From NCBI RefSeq assembly GCF_047495875.1, contig NC_092471.1, positions 17,567,001 to 17,631,000 of the forward strand: a DNA stretch of 64,000 nucleotides. Direction: 5' to 3'. Under the pieces are notes generated by a model. That model searched no databases. It was not told the origin of the DNA and worked only from the letters and a program-made list of their open reading frames with translations. Positions within the stretch are counted from its first letter, which is position 1, and every line of letters starts with the position of its first letter. This DNA comes from Pithys albifrons albifrons (taxonomy: Eukaryota > Chordata > Aves > Passeriformes > Thamnophilidae). The position numbers were made by a program, and so were the translations under genes. Shown in pieces: positions 50,201-60,965 of the stretch.

Positions 50201-51869
50201 CCTAAGGAATAAAGAAATTGAACATTGCCATCTGGCCTGTAAATTAGGGCATTCTAGGTGGATTAACCTCGGGTCAATACACAACTGTGACCATTGAGAA
50301 GTAACAGCATTTTAGACCCACACTGAAGTAGCAGCACAAGCAGCATTGCAGTTTTGTGATTGTATTTAGTGGCTCCCAGAGCTGCAATGGGCTGACAGCG
50401 CTGCCAGCTTGGTAGATTTCTCCATACAAAGAGTTTCCAAACATGCAAATGAACTCAATCTACTAATAATGGTATTTATCAGAAGATTTTAATTGAAATT
50501 AACTCCTAAAAGCCAGGTCTCTGCACATACCGAAATGGAGCAGCTGATCAATCCGCCTCTTCTGTGCACTTTTAACAGGTCTTCAAACAGCTTCATCTGC
50601 TCAGAAATAATCTCTCCATATTTGCCCTGTACCAAATCAAGAGATTCTGCCACTGCTCCAGTGAAATCTACTATGGCATCTGCGGCACTGCCTCCATCAA
50701 GGGCTTCGTAGGATCCAGCCAACCTGTGGGCAGCACAGAACATTCTCAGATACCAAGAGGCTGTTACCAGTGCTCTAATTGAATGTAGGTAATATATTGG
50801 GTGTTTCACCAAGCAAAAACCAAAGCAGAACAAGAAAACCCCAGAAGACTGCAAACAGACCTTTTCTGGTTTCTAGGATCCTTAAGGCTTTGGACTGCTG
50901 AAGTTGACTACAGTATACTCCTTTATTTCACCCCTTCCATGCAGAGTTTTCAGTCTTTTTTAGGTTCTTTACTAGCAACAAGCTTAAAACCTATGAAAAA
51001 TCTGATAGAATTGAAAGACAAAACAAGCAGCTGGATAGAAGGGACAACACTGAGGACTGCAAGGACAATGAACCAGCTCATACTTTGCATAAGCTTTCTC
51101 CAGCAATGCGCTCCAGAACTCATTTTTCACATTGGAATGGCAGTAGATCAACTTCCCATCTATTGTTGGCAGCAGATCATCGACAACCACCTCTGTCCAT
51201 TCTCCAAAGCACCAGAAACGGAAGCGGAAAATCCCTGCATATTTCTCTGGGGTTTTAGGGTCCCATTCTTGTTCATTAAAGTCTGGAATCACCTGAGAAA
51301 CCACAGAAGAGAAAGTTCGACAAGTCCGCTAAGGTTTATTCTGAGGGCAGAGTGCCCTGGAGCATGCACTGTGCTGGCCTTCAGCTTCATGAGCAGTAGA
51401 CCCTAAATAGATGAAGCAGTGAAAAAAGAGGGTGAATTTGGCACTAAGTGAAATACAGTCCCACTTAAAGGAATCTTTTAGGAAAGTAAAATTCGTATTT
51501 ATCTGCAGAGATAAATAAAAAGAAGCCCTTGCACTCTCTGGCTTTATTTTATCTGTTCTTTGGTACTCAGTGGGACTGTGGAATGAGGAGCTCTCATAAT
51601 ATGAGAAACAAATTTTTTAAGAAAGGCAAGATTTGAATCGATCAAAATTCAGTACTTTGTAGTCCTAGAGGGAAAAACATTGGTTGATAGGCAGGGAAAC
51701 AGCTTTATTTCATGCACCATGCACATCCATCACCTACTTGCTGCCAGAGGTGTTTCCTCAGGGCCAGGCAGGAACATGCAGCCACAAACCAGCAGTTCCC
51801 CAGACTGCCCTGGTGTAAGTCGTGGGAGCTTATTCCATTCACAAACAGATGAGGGTCTTCACAGAGGTC
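32073..51869 (-). CDS. CAPN6: Calpain-6 (CAPN6), 11 coding exons, N-terminal exon missing from view
   Basis: Calpain-family cysteine protease of the CAPN5/CAPN6 (TRA-3) class: protease core, beta-sandwich domain, C-terminal C2 domain, no penta-EF hand. Joining eleven segments with GT-AG ends and compatible phases gives 589 residues plus a stop: join of 51738-51869, 51084-51292, 50531-50723, 46667-46860, 44933-45010, 43524-43719, 41838-41960, 39536-39738, 38752-38873, 32851-32987 and 32073-32255, all complement. Human CAPN6 has about 641 residues, so only the first ~55 are absent here. CAPN6 rather than CAPN5 is indicated by NRSGGC...[28 protein letters not shown] and the terminal SSDDLAEL. 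The catalytic triad is intact (visible Cys26, His197, Asn229; 81, 252 and 284 in family numbering), whereas human CAPN6 lacks the cysteine and is considered catalytically dead and microtubule-associated. An active protease is therefore predicted. The total intron span is about 18 kb. A divergent CAPN5-like paralogue is the main alternative. Confidence 0.9.
32851..32987 (-). CDS. CAPN6: CAPN6 exon, C2 domain
   Basis: This 137-nt exon encodes [19 protein letters not shown] and [19 protein letters not shown], the middle strands of the C2 domain. The VRSPVQ and FNTQ blocks match CAPN6 more closely than CAPN5. The acceptor is TTTTAG and the donor GTGAGA. Confidence 0.93.
33161..33550 (-). mobile_element. 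CR1 LINE 3'-end fragment in CAPN6 intron
   Basis: Reverse CR1: TCATGGAATGGCTCGGTTTG, GAAGGGACC, CAACCTGGCCTTGAACACTT, CCAGGGATGGGGCAGCCACA, TTGTCCTGTCACTCCAGACC and CTTCAGGATGAACAACCCCA. It lies in the 5.8-kb intron between the C2-domain exons. Confidence 0.95.
33551..36452. other. CAPN6 intron, nothing recognised
   Basis: AT-rich intron sequence. Short open frames on both strands lack motifs. Confidence 0.6.
36453..36719 (+). repeat. ~268-bp duplicated segment, copy 2 (CAPN6 intron)
   Basis: Direct-orientation partner of 28464-28731, inside the large CAPN6 intron. About 12-14 differences by eye, grouped towards the 3' end. An open frame through this copy is broken by a stop in the other. 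Confidence 0.92.
36720..38751. other. CAPN6 intron, nothing recognised
   Basis: Unique AT-rich intron sequence. Confidence 0.6.
38752..38873 (-). CDS. CAPN6: CAPN6 exon, start of C2 domain
   Basis: This 122-nt exon encodes [19 protein letters not shown] followed by [19 protein letters not shown], the linker and first strand of the C2 domain. The acceptor is TTTTTCAG and the donor GTAAGT. A 5.8-kb intron separates it from the next exon. Confidence 0.9.
39536..39738 (-). CDS. CAPN6: CAPN6 exon, beta-sandwich domain
   Basis: This 203-nt exon encodes [12 protein letters not shown], then [21 protein letters not shown] and [14 protein letters not shown]. The pattern fits the second half of calpain domain III, with the CAPN5/6-specific INTRTVFL block. 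It leaves through GTAGGC with a split arginine codon. Confidence 0.93.
39739..41837. other. CAPN6 intron with G-rich minisatellite
   Basis: 2.1-kb intron. Apart from the minisatellite at 40140-40350 nothing is recognised. Confidence 0.6.
40140..40350. repeat. G-rich minisatellite (ACTGGGAGGGG-type units)
   Basis: Irregular tandem units of about 10-17 bp built on ACTGGGAGGGGATTGG. Open frames through it on both strands are artefacts. Confidence 0.92.
41838..41960 (-). CDS. CAPN6: CAPN6 exon, beta-sandwich domain
   Basis: This 123-nt exon (41 codons, phase 0 at both ends) encodes [20 protein letters not shown] and IPIGFEILK, matching the start of calpain domain III. The acceptor is TCTAG and the donor GTAGGC. 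It is too short to stand out as an open frame and was placed by splice sites and homology. Confidence 0.9.
41961..43523. other. CAPN6 intron, nothing recognised
   Basis: Unique intron sequence. Confidence 0.6.
43524..43719 (-). CDS. CAPN6: CAPN6 exon, PC2 to beta-sandwich boundary
   Basis: This 196-nt exon encodes [28 protein letters not shown] and [18 protein letters not shown]. The NRSGGC block with FLQNPQ is the clearest CAPN6-type signature, because CAPN5 has a different residue pattern there. The donor is GTGGGA and the next exon follows in phase 0. Confidence 0.93.
43720..44932. other. CAPN6 intron, nothing recognised
   Basis: Unique intron sequence. Confidence 0.6.
44933..45010 (-). 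CDS. CAPN6: CAPN6 short exon (SEEW...DGEFW)
   Basis: A 78-nt exon encoding [11 protein letters not shown] to ENDGEFW, the conserved end of the calpain protease core. It is split in codon at both ends (Asn at the 5' side, Trp at the 3' side). The acceptor is TTTTAG, preceded by a long T-rich tract that is itself an A/AAAAAG microsatellite on the plus strand; the donor is GTGAGT. Confidence 0.9.
45016..45052. repeat. A / (AAAAAG)n microsatellite forming a splice polypyrimidine tract
   Basis: A-run followed by AAAAAG units on the plus strand. On the coding strand it is the T-rich tract that ends GCTTTTAG at the acceptor of the 78-nt CAPN6 exon. Confidence 0.9.
45053..46666. other. CAPN6 intron, nothing recognised
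   Basis: Contains a plus-strand open frame of 123 codons near 45490-45861 with no recognisable domain; not called. Confidence 0.55.
46667..46860 (-). CDS. CAPN6: CAPN6 exon with catalytic His and Asn
   Basis: This 194-nt exon encodes part of PC2. The catalytic histidine is in VSHAYSVT (codon 46804-46806) and the asparagine in [11 protein letters not shown] (codon 46708-46710). It enters at phase 0 from a CTCAAG acceptor and leaves at phase 2 through GTGAGT. Both residues are the expected ones, so this half of the active site is intact. Confidence 0.93.
46861..50530. other. CAPN6 intron (3.7 kb)
   Basis: Contains the TTTG run at 48587-48618; otherwise unique AT-rich sequence with no gene recognised. 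Confidence 0.6.
48587..48618. repeat. (TTTG)n microsatellite
   Basis: About eight TTTG units inside a CAPN6 intron. Confidence 0.9.
50531..50723 (-). CDS. CAPN6: CAPN6 exon, PC1/PC2 linker
   Basis: This 193-nt exon completes the split lysine and encodes [23 protein letters not shown] and [14 protein letters not shown]. The acceptor is CCCACAG and the donor GTATGT. IVDFTG and the following [11 protein letters not shown] segment resemble CAPN6 more than CAPN5. Confidence 0.93.
50724..51083. other. CAPN6 intron, nothing recognised
   Basis: 360-bp intron with clean GT-AG ends on the minus strand. Confidence 0.8.
51084..51292 (-). CDS. CAPN6: CAPN6 exon, protease core PC1
   Basis: This 209-nt exon starts [12 protein letters not shown] and ends at KAYAK with a split lysine codon (phase 2). 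It contains the conserved calpain blocks [23 protein letters not shown] and [14 protein letters not shown]. The acceptor is TTTCTCAG and the donor GTATGA. The blocks are shared by CAPN5 and CAPN6. Confidence 0.93.
51293..51737. other. CAPN6 intron, nothing recognised
   Basis: 445-bp intron between the catalytic-Cys exon and the next. Confidence 0.8.
51738..51869 (-). CDS. CAPN6: CAPN6 exon with catalytic cysteine
   Basis: This 132-nt exon is phase 0 at both ends and encodes 44 residues starting DLCEDPHLF. It holds the calpain signature [15 protein letters not shown], whose Cys codon lies at 51792-51794. The acceptor reads TTTTTCAG and the donor GTAGGT on the minus strand. It is the most upstream coding exon I can recognise; the exon that should precede it (about 55 residues) was not found up to 64000. 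Confidence 0.93.
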
Positions 51870-54800
51870 CTGAAAAATCAAGCCAGAGATTACCAGAGAC
51901 TCCATTCCAGCAATGATCACAGCATCCTTTCCATCAAGAAAAGCAGCAGGAAATTATGTTACTTACACCTGGAGTCCTTTCTTCATTGCCATTCCCTTGG
52001 CTGACATACTGGAAACCTCCTTCTTCAGCAGCCTGAGTTGCTGCAGTGACCCCAACCACACATCACCAAAGGAGGCAGAGAATACCTGTCTGTGAAACAC
52101 ACCTTCCATTCTCTGGGTCTCATAATTTTCATTTAACTGGCTTCTATTAGAACCACTCACTCCTCTCCCATTGCTCTGCTGGTGCCATCTCTATTTACAT
52201 ACAGGTTCCCACCGAAGCTCAGCTGAATCTTCCTGTGGTGTCTTCCTGCTCCTCCCTCTCTTGCCCCTCACCTGCAGCTCAAGGCCCTAAAAGGTCCAAT
52301 ATCATGGACCCTGGGAAAGCCACAGAGGTGTATTTTGCAGTAGCATTGTGTTTGTTACCAAGAAATCTTTGGAGACAGCATTCTGCTGAATGGATGCACA
52401 TGTGGCCTTGCAGTCCCAGGGAGAATCTCCCACACAGCACTTAAGAAAACAGGTAATCCAACCACCCCTGGCTAATATGGAACCTGCTGGTTTCAAACCA
52501 GGGATTGCTCATGACATTCTCCTGTCAGTCATTGCTCTTCCTGACTGGCTGAGAGGATGGCAGTGGTAGGAAATTCTGCTCTGTCACGGTACAATAACCC
52601 TAAGTTTCAACACTGTGCAAATGATCTTATAACCAGTCATTAGAAATGCAGAATGAGTAACTTCCTCTCACCTCAAAATGGCAGGAGACTGCAGATTTAC
52701 TGCAGGCTTTTCAGTTTGCTATGAGCAGTACAATAAGGAGCTATGCTTCCTACCTCATGGATTCTCACTGCCCTTTGGTAATTATAGATGCTGATCCCAA
52801 AACATCAAGACTGAAATCAAAGCCTGGCTACAGACCACAGGCATGTGGAAACCTCTCAGTCTTCCTCTGATGTGACTGTAACAAATCAGTGCCAGATGAA
52901 CCTATTTTCAGAGGAAAGAACCACCTCAGTGCTGAGCTGAAGGCTGGTTTTCCAGGGCTGGTTTAGACAATGTCACCTGGAGTCAGTTCATGGCATGGGA
53001 TTCATGGAGTTGCTGCCATTACCTTTAAGAAAATTATATTTGTGGCATGAGGCATTTCTCATTAAATAATGGTTGACATTTTAAATGCCTTTTAGGAAAC
53101 AAGTATCTGTAATTACATGACACTGTTATTCTGTCCATATTTCTCACATGTGCCTCCACTTAGAGAAATTCCAAAGCTTATTAACAGACCTTAGTAAATA
53201 TCTGTATAACAAAATGGTCCCTACAAGGAAAACTGACCACATGCAAGATGCTCATCAGCATCATGGACAGATTCCTGGATGTTCTGATATGGAATGGCAA
53301 CAGGACCTTCAGCCTGACCCTTCAGCTCATGTAAATCAACCCAGTTGTCTGTTGCAAAGGCTGACATCAGTTGACTACTTGGCTTTCACAGTGGCAGCAC
53401 ACATTCCACAGAGTAAACTCAAGTTTCATATCCCATTTCCAGGCAACTCTGGCATTATTGATTTCTAGTTTGTTTTTCCTTTCAAAATGTTATTTTATTG
53501 GAGTAATAAACAAGTGATAAATGGAGCCATGAGGATTAAATTGTCCAAACTTTTTTTATCACTAGAGGAAGCCAAAACTTTAATTGGTTTTGAAAGAAAT
53601 TAAGCACTGCTGTGTACTACAACTATCTTCTCTTATTTGTTTGTTGTTGTTTGGGTTTTTTTCCCCTAAAAATAATCACATTAAGCTGTCATTTTTCAAT
53701 TGAAGTGTGTCTTGCATCTCACACAGTCCTTGGAGGAAAAACAGAGCAGCATGTGCCAACTGCCAAAACTTATGGATGAGATTAGCCTTTGCTGACTACT
53801 GGAGTCCAAAGCAAACATGGAACAGCAGAACTCACAAACAGCACCTCCCTGTTTCCACCAGTCACCAAATGCTTCAGGATCTTGCTTGATAAACTTTATT
53901 AAATTGCCTAAGAGGCTGCACACCTGAGCCTAAAGAACAGCATAAAGAAAAATTGTATCAGTTCAGTTCCTTTTGTCATTAATTACAACCATTATAACAG
54001 CTTCTGTGGTGGCTCAGATGAGACATACAGTAACACTCAGGCACAAGCTAGATCTAATTTCTGCTGTTTGCTTTTTTCTGCACTTTTTGATTTTCATCAC
54101 TTCTGCAACATAGCAAACTCTAAGGAATACTTTTAGCTATCTAAACCACAATTCCCCCAGTACAATTAGAAATGTGCTACTTCAATATATTATTCTGCAG
54201 TCCTTGTGAGGATCTTTAAGCATTTTAGGTTGCCCCAAGCAAATGAAAAAGCCAGGAATTTAAAAAATCACTTTTCCAATAATGCTCCCAGCAGTGATAA
54301 TTCAGGGTAGCTGAGGACCAAGCCAATTACTATCAGAGGAATCACAAGGAAGAGACACTGATGTGAGATGTGGCTCAAGCACTTCAGGAGATCTGATGCC
54401 TTCTCTCTTGCTGCCTAAGCACGAAAGCGCCTGGATTCTGGGTTCCACCAGAAGTAGCTCCTTTGCATACGTAGTGGTTTGACCCTTATCCCTTTTCTCA
54501 GGATCAGCCTGTGACATCTGTGCTGTAAAAAATCTTCACCTTTTCAAGAAAATTCTTAAAGGCGGTTACTGGATCTTGTTACACATCATCAAAGTCTAAC
54601 AGCCACACTATTTCTGATATAACACTGCTAGTAAATAAAAGCAGTTGTTGTGTTGTTTATGTCTACAGGGAACATTCCACCATCCAATATACAGAGCTCT
54701 TCCAGGATCTCCCCTTACGTGTGTGCACAATAAAATAAACACTATCTGCAGAACTATAACTGGTCTGTACAGAGTCTGAAAGTGAGATGAGAGGTTGCAG

Positions 54801-57800
54801 GGAGTCATGGTTCTTTTGAAAAGCCTGACACTCTTATTTTCCTGCCAATCTTCCATTTGTATAGCAGAAGTCTATTTGTGTCATCTCCCATTCTTGTTGT
54901 CCCGAGTAGGTTTGAAATATCTGACATTCTCTGTTACTCAGCCACTGATGCTGTGAGGAATACAGGGGCTCACAAACTCTCTTTTTTATGATTTTAAATG
55001 GTTCATCTCTCTGTAACAGAGCAAGTAAATGAACTGGTTAATGAGCAGACTGGGAGAACACTCAGCAGCCTGTAGATGAGAACTCAGCATGGGATCACAG
55101 AAAATAAGAGTAGAAGAGACTGTGAACAGGTCAGTCAGTCCCAACAAGTGCCCAAATTGGCTATCCCTGATCTGCTTGTGCCTGAAGCTTCTCTAACCTG
55201 CATTCCACACAGACCATGAAGGAAAGTCCATGTGCTTTCTCCACTGGTCAGCAGAGAAGTGCATTGCTGAGCTGCATTATAAGTCCTCTGTGAATGGAGA
55301 GGTCAGTTTACCTTTCCTTTCTACAGCAACTCCTCAGATAATCTACAAACCTCTAGCAGTCATAATAACTGCTTCTTAATGTTTTGTGTCACTGGTGGCA
55401 AGTGGTGCCCAAGTCCAGGCCCTGTGCTCCAGACAAGGCTGAGCAGAGTTCGATGCTCTTGGTTACTGGAGCTGGGGGGCATTTTTGTTTTTTTTCACTT
55501 GAACTTTATGTTTTTAACTTATGTTCAGACCGTGATCCACCCTGTGATCCTATTCTATGGTCTTTCTGCCTACTCATTCTTTCTCCCTAAGTGATCCATG
55601 AAGCCACTTAATTCCAAAGCACTGCACTTGAGTGCATTGATGAAGTGATGCTGAATTCTACCTTATTTATTTCACGTTATTTTCCCAAGATAAGTTTGAA
55701 TTCTCAACCCTGTGAACTGGCTTGCAATCCTATCCCAGTCTGTGTCCTACAGCATTCCCATACACGCCTTCCTAGCCCCTCATCCAAGAAATAATGAAAA
55801 TACTAATGAGTACCAGACTGAAGGAGATTCCTGTAGGACTTCATTGACACAAGGCCAGTTTGAGAGTGCTCCAAGTCACTTATTTCACCATTACAGAAGT
55901 TTGAATTAATCCAAATGTTCATACTTTGGAGAAATGTATTAGACACTGCCAAAGTCTTAGGAAAAGCAAACTACATCACATCTACTGCTCTCTATGGATA
56001 CTATAAGATCTGTCCCACTGTAGGTTGGAAAGAAATCAAGGTGGTACAAATCAGAGTATCTGAGACAATACAGTCTTACACTACAACCCATAGCATCAGA
56101 CTGAGAGTCATCTGCTTAGGTCTGATAAATCACAGTCAGAAATTTCACTGAGATACAAAAATGTTTGAACTGCAGTGCAAATGTGAAGATGGCAACTTAA
56201 CTATTTTCTATGAGAGATCTCTGAGGTCTGAGAAAAGGGAAAGACGATTTTTAAAGATTAAGGTCTGTCAGCTGGCTCAGACAGGAAAACAGAGGTTCAG
56301 GGAAAGGAAGAAGAAAAAAGAGCAAATACTGCTTGCAACTATGGTTTCCAAAGGATTCAGTAGCATTTAGAGCTTAATTTCTCCAGCACCCTTCAAAGAA
56401 CCCAGCCCTAAAATAAGAAATAATCCACCTTTGCTTGCACACAAGACCTATGGATACAGGCACTGTCCATGATTCTATTAGACTGATCTACTTAAGCCCA
56501 GAACACCATTCCCATAATATTGTTTAGAGCAGTTTGAATTCTGCCAGAGCTGAGGATTGTTTCCATTTTTTTCTCTTCCCCAATCCCCATATCTCCCTGA
56601 GTCAGCTTCTGTAGTGAGTGAGGTGAGTGTAGGGAAACAGAGGGAAAGGCAATTCTTCCTGAACATGGATGCAAAAATTCAGCTTTGGCTGCAGCTGACT
56701 GTGAACTGACCTCATTTAAAGGAAGGTAGCAAAGACAACACTTACTTCGTGGTTGTGTTGCTTAAGAGGTAGAGGAGATTCTCTATCCTATAATAAACCC
56801 CAGCTGTGCTGTCATGGTTACAGAAACCCTCTCCAGACCAGGCTGTGTGCCAAGGCATTTGCAGTTAGCCCTAAGAAGCCAAATAATTCAACCCAGCCAT
56901 GTTCAATATTCCAATGCATGCAAAAAGTCTTTTGTAACTTTGTTATGCCTGAAAAAAGTCTGCCTATAGAGTGAAAATAGAGGAAGTGTTGTTAGAATCA
57001 TGACCCATAGTGCAGCTGTAACACCTGAGGGGACTGTTCACAGAGAAACCTCCATCTGAAGAAACACAGGGTCAGGTAAGACCTTATTGAGACCAGGAAG
57101 GGACTATTATCAGTGCTGTTGCACTGTGCAAATCCACAAAAGGCAGGTTTAGCCCTCAGGTTTCCTTCTGTCTGTACACCCTGAGCTTAAGAAATGTAAG
57201 TCCTCTGTAAACTTCATGCCTATTGCCCAGTAATACCAAGTCCTGAGAGCAAGATAATGCCAAAAAGTGCTTGAAAAGAAATGGAGCTGTACATAAGCAT
57301 GGGCAACAGCATGCCAATGTGCCCTAGTCTTGTATAAGAGAAAACTCTGAGGACTGAGAAATGCTTCTTCCCCCTCCTCCCTCTCCAGTAAATCCCATTA
57401 CAAAACCAAATGCATCACAGTAATTTTTATAGTGTTCTTTTTTTCATATTTTCAGTTTGGGGCAAGTGGTGACTAATACTCAGTAAAGCCCCTGGGTTTC
57501 AGCCTTGCCCTGCCTATGTCTATGTATGTGGGGAGGATCTGAATCAATGTTTTGGAAGAAAAGCTCCCAAATATTGGGCAACATGGTGTGTATCTTGGCT
57601 GCCTTTAGGTTTCACCTGACCCCTGGAGTGCTACAGCTCATTCCCATCCAGAATGCTGACGGAGGCTGGAAAAGGTACAGATGATGTGCCGTAGGGCTGA
57701 CCTCTTCCTGAACCTCATAACAAAGTGTTTACTGAAGCCCTGCCCTGAGTTCTCTGCCACTGAGTCCAAGGAATCACTCAAGACTACAATGAAGGATTTT

Positions 57801-59484
57801 CTGTTCTCCCAGAACCCTCATACAAGTGCATCAAATAATCTCTTGCCACACTTAGGTTGTCATGCTTTAGATAGATGTTCTACAGGACTGTAGCACATCC
57901 ATAACACTTTCAGAGGAGAGCTACCTTGTGTTTTTTTCTCACTGAACTTACAAGATAACAGCCTTTGTCTCCTGCCTCCTTGCCCTCTTACCTATTCCCT
58001 TCTCTAAACTCAGTACCACAATTTGTGTGACTTCCACTCATGAGCAGCAACCAGAGATGCCATTTTTAGGACAGGATTCACCTCAGGCAACAGTCATGTT
58101 CTTTCAGCAAAGTGTCTAAACTCCCCAGAACCAGTATTCAAGTTCTTTCAAAGGGCGAGGTACAGACCTTACCTTGCCACTCCCATAGTGCTGTAACACT
58201 GGAGAGAGTCTTGTCTCTCTACTGATCATATAAACCAAGGTAGTAGTTTGGAGCAGTTCCAACCTCTGTGAAATTTCATTCTCTGCTATTCCAAAGCTAC
58301 AATAATTGTGACATAATTTGGGGAGAAAAATTTAATCAAAGTATCCTGTTCATTGGTTACAAAAATATAAATTTAAATTTCTTGGAAGATGTAATTATTT
58401 TCCATCAGAAAAGACCTAAGTTTTGGGTCACTAACCCAAAGTTTTCTTGTAAAATGCTGCCCAACAGTAGGAATAAGGACACTACAAATATGTTCCTTTA
58501 TATCTAATAAAATCAATCATAAATGAGCTCAAAGGCATTATTAAATATTACAATGACAGAATGGGGAGAGACAGCAGAGGGACAAGAGCCTCAGACATGT
58601 CAGACTCGCTGCACATGAACTTCTGAGTATGCACTAATCCTTTATTTGAGAGGGTTAATTAACTCCAAACAGGTGTGTCAGCAGTCCAGAAACCTCAGAA
58701 CAACTGGCCTGTTTTTCTCCAGTGGAAAAGAAAGAAGTCAGAGGCATTTTAGAGTAAAATTGAGTGTACTGTTCTTTTGAGCGACAGGTGGTATAAGACA
58801 GCCTAACCCTATTTCTGCAAAGAGCAACATACCAAAGCAGGGGAAATGTCTCTGCACTAAATGGAAGTAACAGAGGATCAAAAGCAATTGGTTTAGAGAG
58901 AATCCCTGATATTACTTGCAGGCAAACACACCAACATGGCTGAGGTCAGACATGGGCTGTGAGTCCACTCACAGTTCATCAGACTGAAAGACCACCCACC
59001 GTTTAGCTAAGGGCTTATTATTTGCTTCCTCAAAACATGTTTTTCTATCAAATTCTTGGACTAGTTTCCTAAGATGGGAAATAAAAACAATAAGAAAAGG
59101 AAGGTTGGAATAACTCACAAGCAATTTCCCACCGCAGTGAAATATTCAACACTGGAGCAGTGCGGAATAACCAGTTCCCAGGTCTGTACTCCTGATTGTC
59201 CAGCTCCTGCCTGGGGAGGCAGTTATTTCTTTTGCCTGATAACAAGCATTTTGGCTCAGTGGCCAGGACCTTCCCAGGCTTGCCCAGTCTGATCTTATGC
59301 TGTGTCTCAGGGCACTGGCAGCTGATGCTTAAAAAAAGTTAAAAAGCTTAAGTCTAAACCACCATATTAAAGAGCATAAACACCTTTAGCAACAGTTTAT
59401 TCCTTTCCACATCCCTTTTCCAGCAGAGTTTGGGTTCAGCCTAAATTCCAGTATCTACAATCATGGCATTTATCTCAGACACTT
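51870..59484. other. CAPN6 first intron or 5' flank
   Basis: The exon encoding the first ~55 residues of CAPN6 was looked for here on the minus strand, by the DPxF and KRP blocks that end it, and not found. One splice-like open stretch at 53836-53929 is noted separately. No other gene or clear repeat seen. Confidence 0.5.
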
Positions 59485-59800
59485 TCTTAGCTAGGTGGGG
59501 GTTGGTCTCTTCTCCCAGGCACTCAGCAATAGGACAAGGGGGCTGAAGGGGCTTAAGCTCTGCCAGGGGAAATTTAAGTTTGATATCAGAAAAAAATTCT
59601 TTCCAGAGAGAGTAATCAGACATTGGAATGGGCTGCCCAGAGAGAGGGTGGATTCACCATCCCTGGAGATTTTTAAACACAGATTGGACGTGGCACTGAG
59701 TGCCATGATCTGGTAAAGGAACTGGAGTTGGCCCAAGGGTTGGACTCAGTGATCTCGGAGGTCTTTTCCAACCCAATTGATTCTATGATTCTATGATTCT
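59485..59800 (+). mobile_element. CR1 LINE 3'-end fragment
   Basis: Forward CR1 of about 315 bp: GTTGGTCTCTTCTCCCAGGC, CTCTGCCAGGGGAAATTTAA, GAATGGGCTGCCCAGAGAGA, GACGTGGCACTGAGTGCCAT and a GATTCTATGATTCTATGATT tail. The best preserved CR1 in the window. Confidence 0.96.
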
Positions 59801-60965
59801 TAAGGATAAAAATCCCTTATCCTCTTCTCCCAGTCTCCTCATCTTTTCAGACAGCACCTTGAGGTGTTCTCCCACTTACTTCCTTCAAGTAAAACCAATT
59901 TAATGCCTGGGATAACCATGCAAGGAGTAGCCAGTGACATCTTCCAGACATACCTTTAGAATGCCACACCATCCTGGACTAGGTATTTGCTTCACAACAA
60001 CAAAAAAGAGGAACTGTAAAATCATATAAAACCCTGAGCATAAGACACAAACTTCTTCAACAAATAGGTGACTTGAACTGTATCAAATTTTGGATTTTGA
60101 ATTTTTTTAATAGAAACTTTGCTCTAGCCAGGACAGCACAACTTTGATGAGCCTAAGTCAGTCTGTGGAGTGTCTCTGTCCCAACATGACACATATCAGA
60201 CTCCTGAATTCTGGTCTGGACACCTTTTCTGGAAAAGATCAGACCTAGAATGTGTTAAACAGGGTGTTTTATCTTTTAGTAACACAGGGATATGCAGAGT
60301 ATCACAGAGCTTTCATGCTATCAGAACTTTATCAGATCACTCACACAAGCTCTAGAAAAAGCCTTCCCATGGGACTATTCCCTGAGCCTTCTGCTACAGC
60401 TCATTCCAGCCATTCGCTGTCCAGGCTGGGTGTGAGCTGCAGCCAGGACAGTGACACCAGCATCTAGTGCATCCAGTCTCAACAACCAACCACCTTCCCA
60501 CTTTAGGAAATCTACTGCTTGCCTAATAGTTCAAATTCTAAGCTATGAAATTGTTGCATCAAAAGTGACACAGCATCATCTGCTTTACTGCTGAGTACAA
60601 AAAGCACTTTATGCCTCAGCCAAATCAGTGGGCCATAGTATCATAAATTCACAGAGACTACCAGAAAGGATTTTATTTACACATCTTGAAAACAAACAGC
60701 AGCTTCTATTTCTAAAACATATTTTAAAACCTTATCTTGGAAAGATGTTTGTTTAGCAATGAAGTTATCAGCACATGAGATAAGTTTCTTCAGTTTCTGG
60801 TGATGAAACTGAAAAACCCACAACAGTGAATTCCACAGTAGGATTCTTAAACAAAGTCACAGTTGTCATATCTGCCAAACAATCAAACACATGTTTTTCC
60901 CTTCATGGAGGTTATTTTGTCTAGATAGATTGCTGTTAGAGGACTAAAATAAGTAAAATATTTTT
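59801..60965. other. Non-coding, nothing recognised
   Basis: Unique AT-rich sequence. Confidence 0.55.

Noticed and set aside
57040..57100. N-terminal CAPN6 exon suggested by a D-P-V-F-L reading on the minus strand
   Set aside because: The frame meets a stop a few codons later and has no W-K-R-P block or suitable donor.
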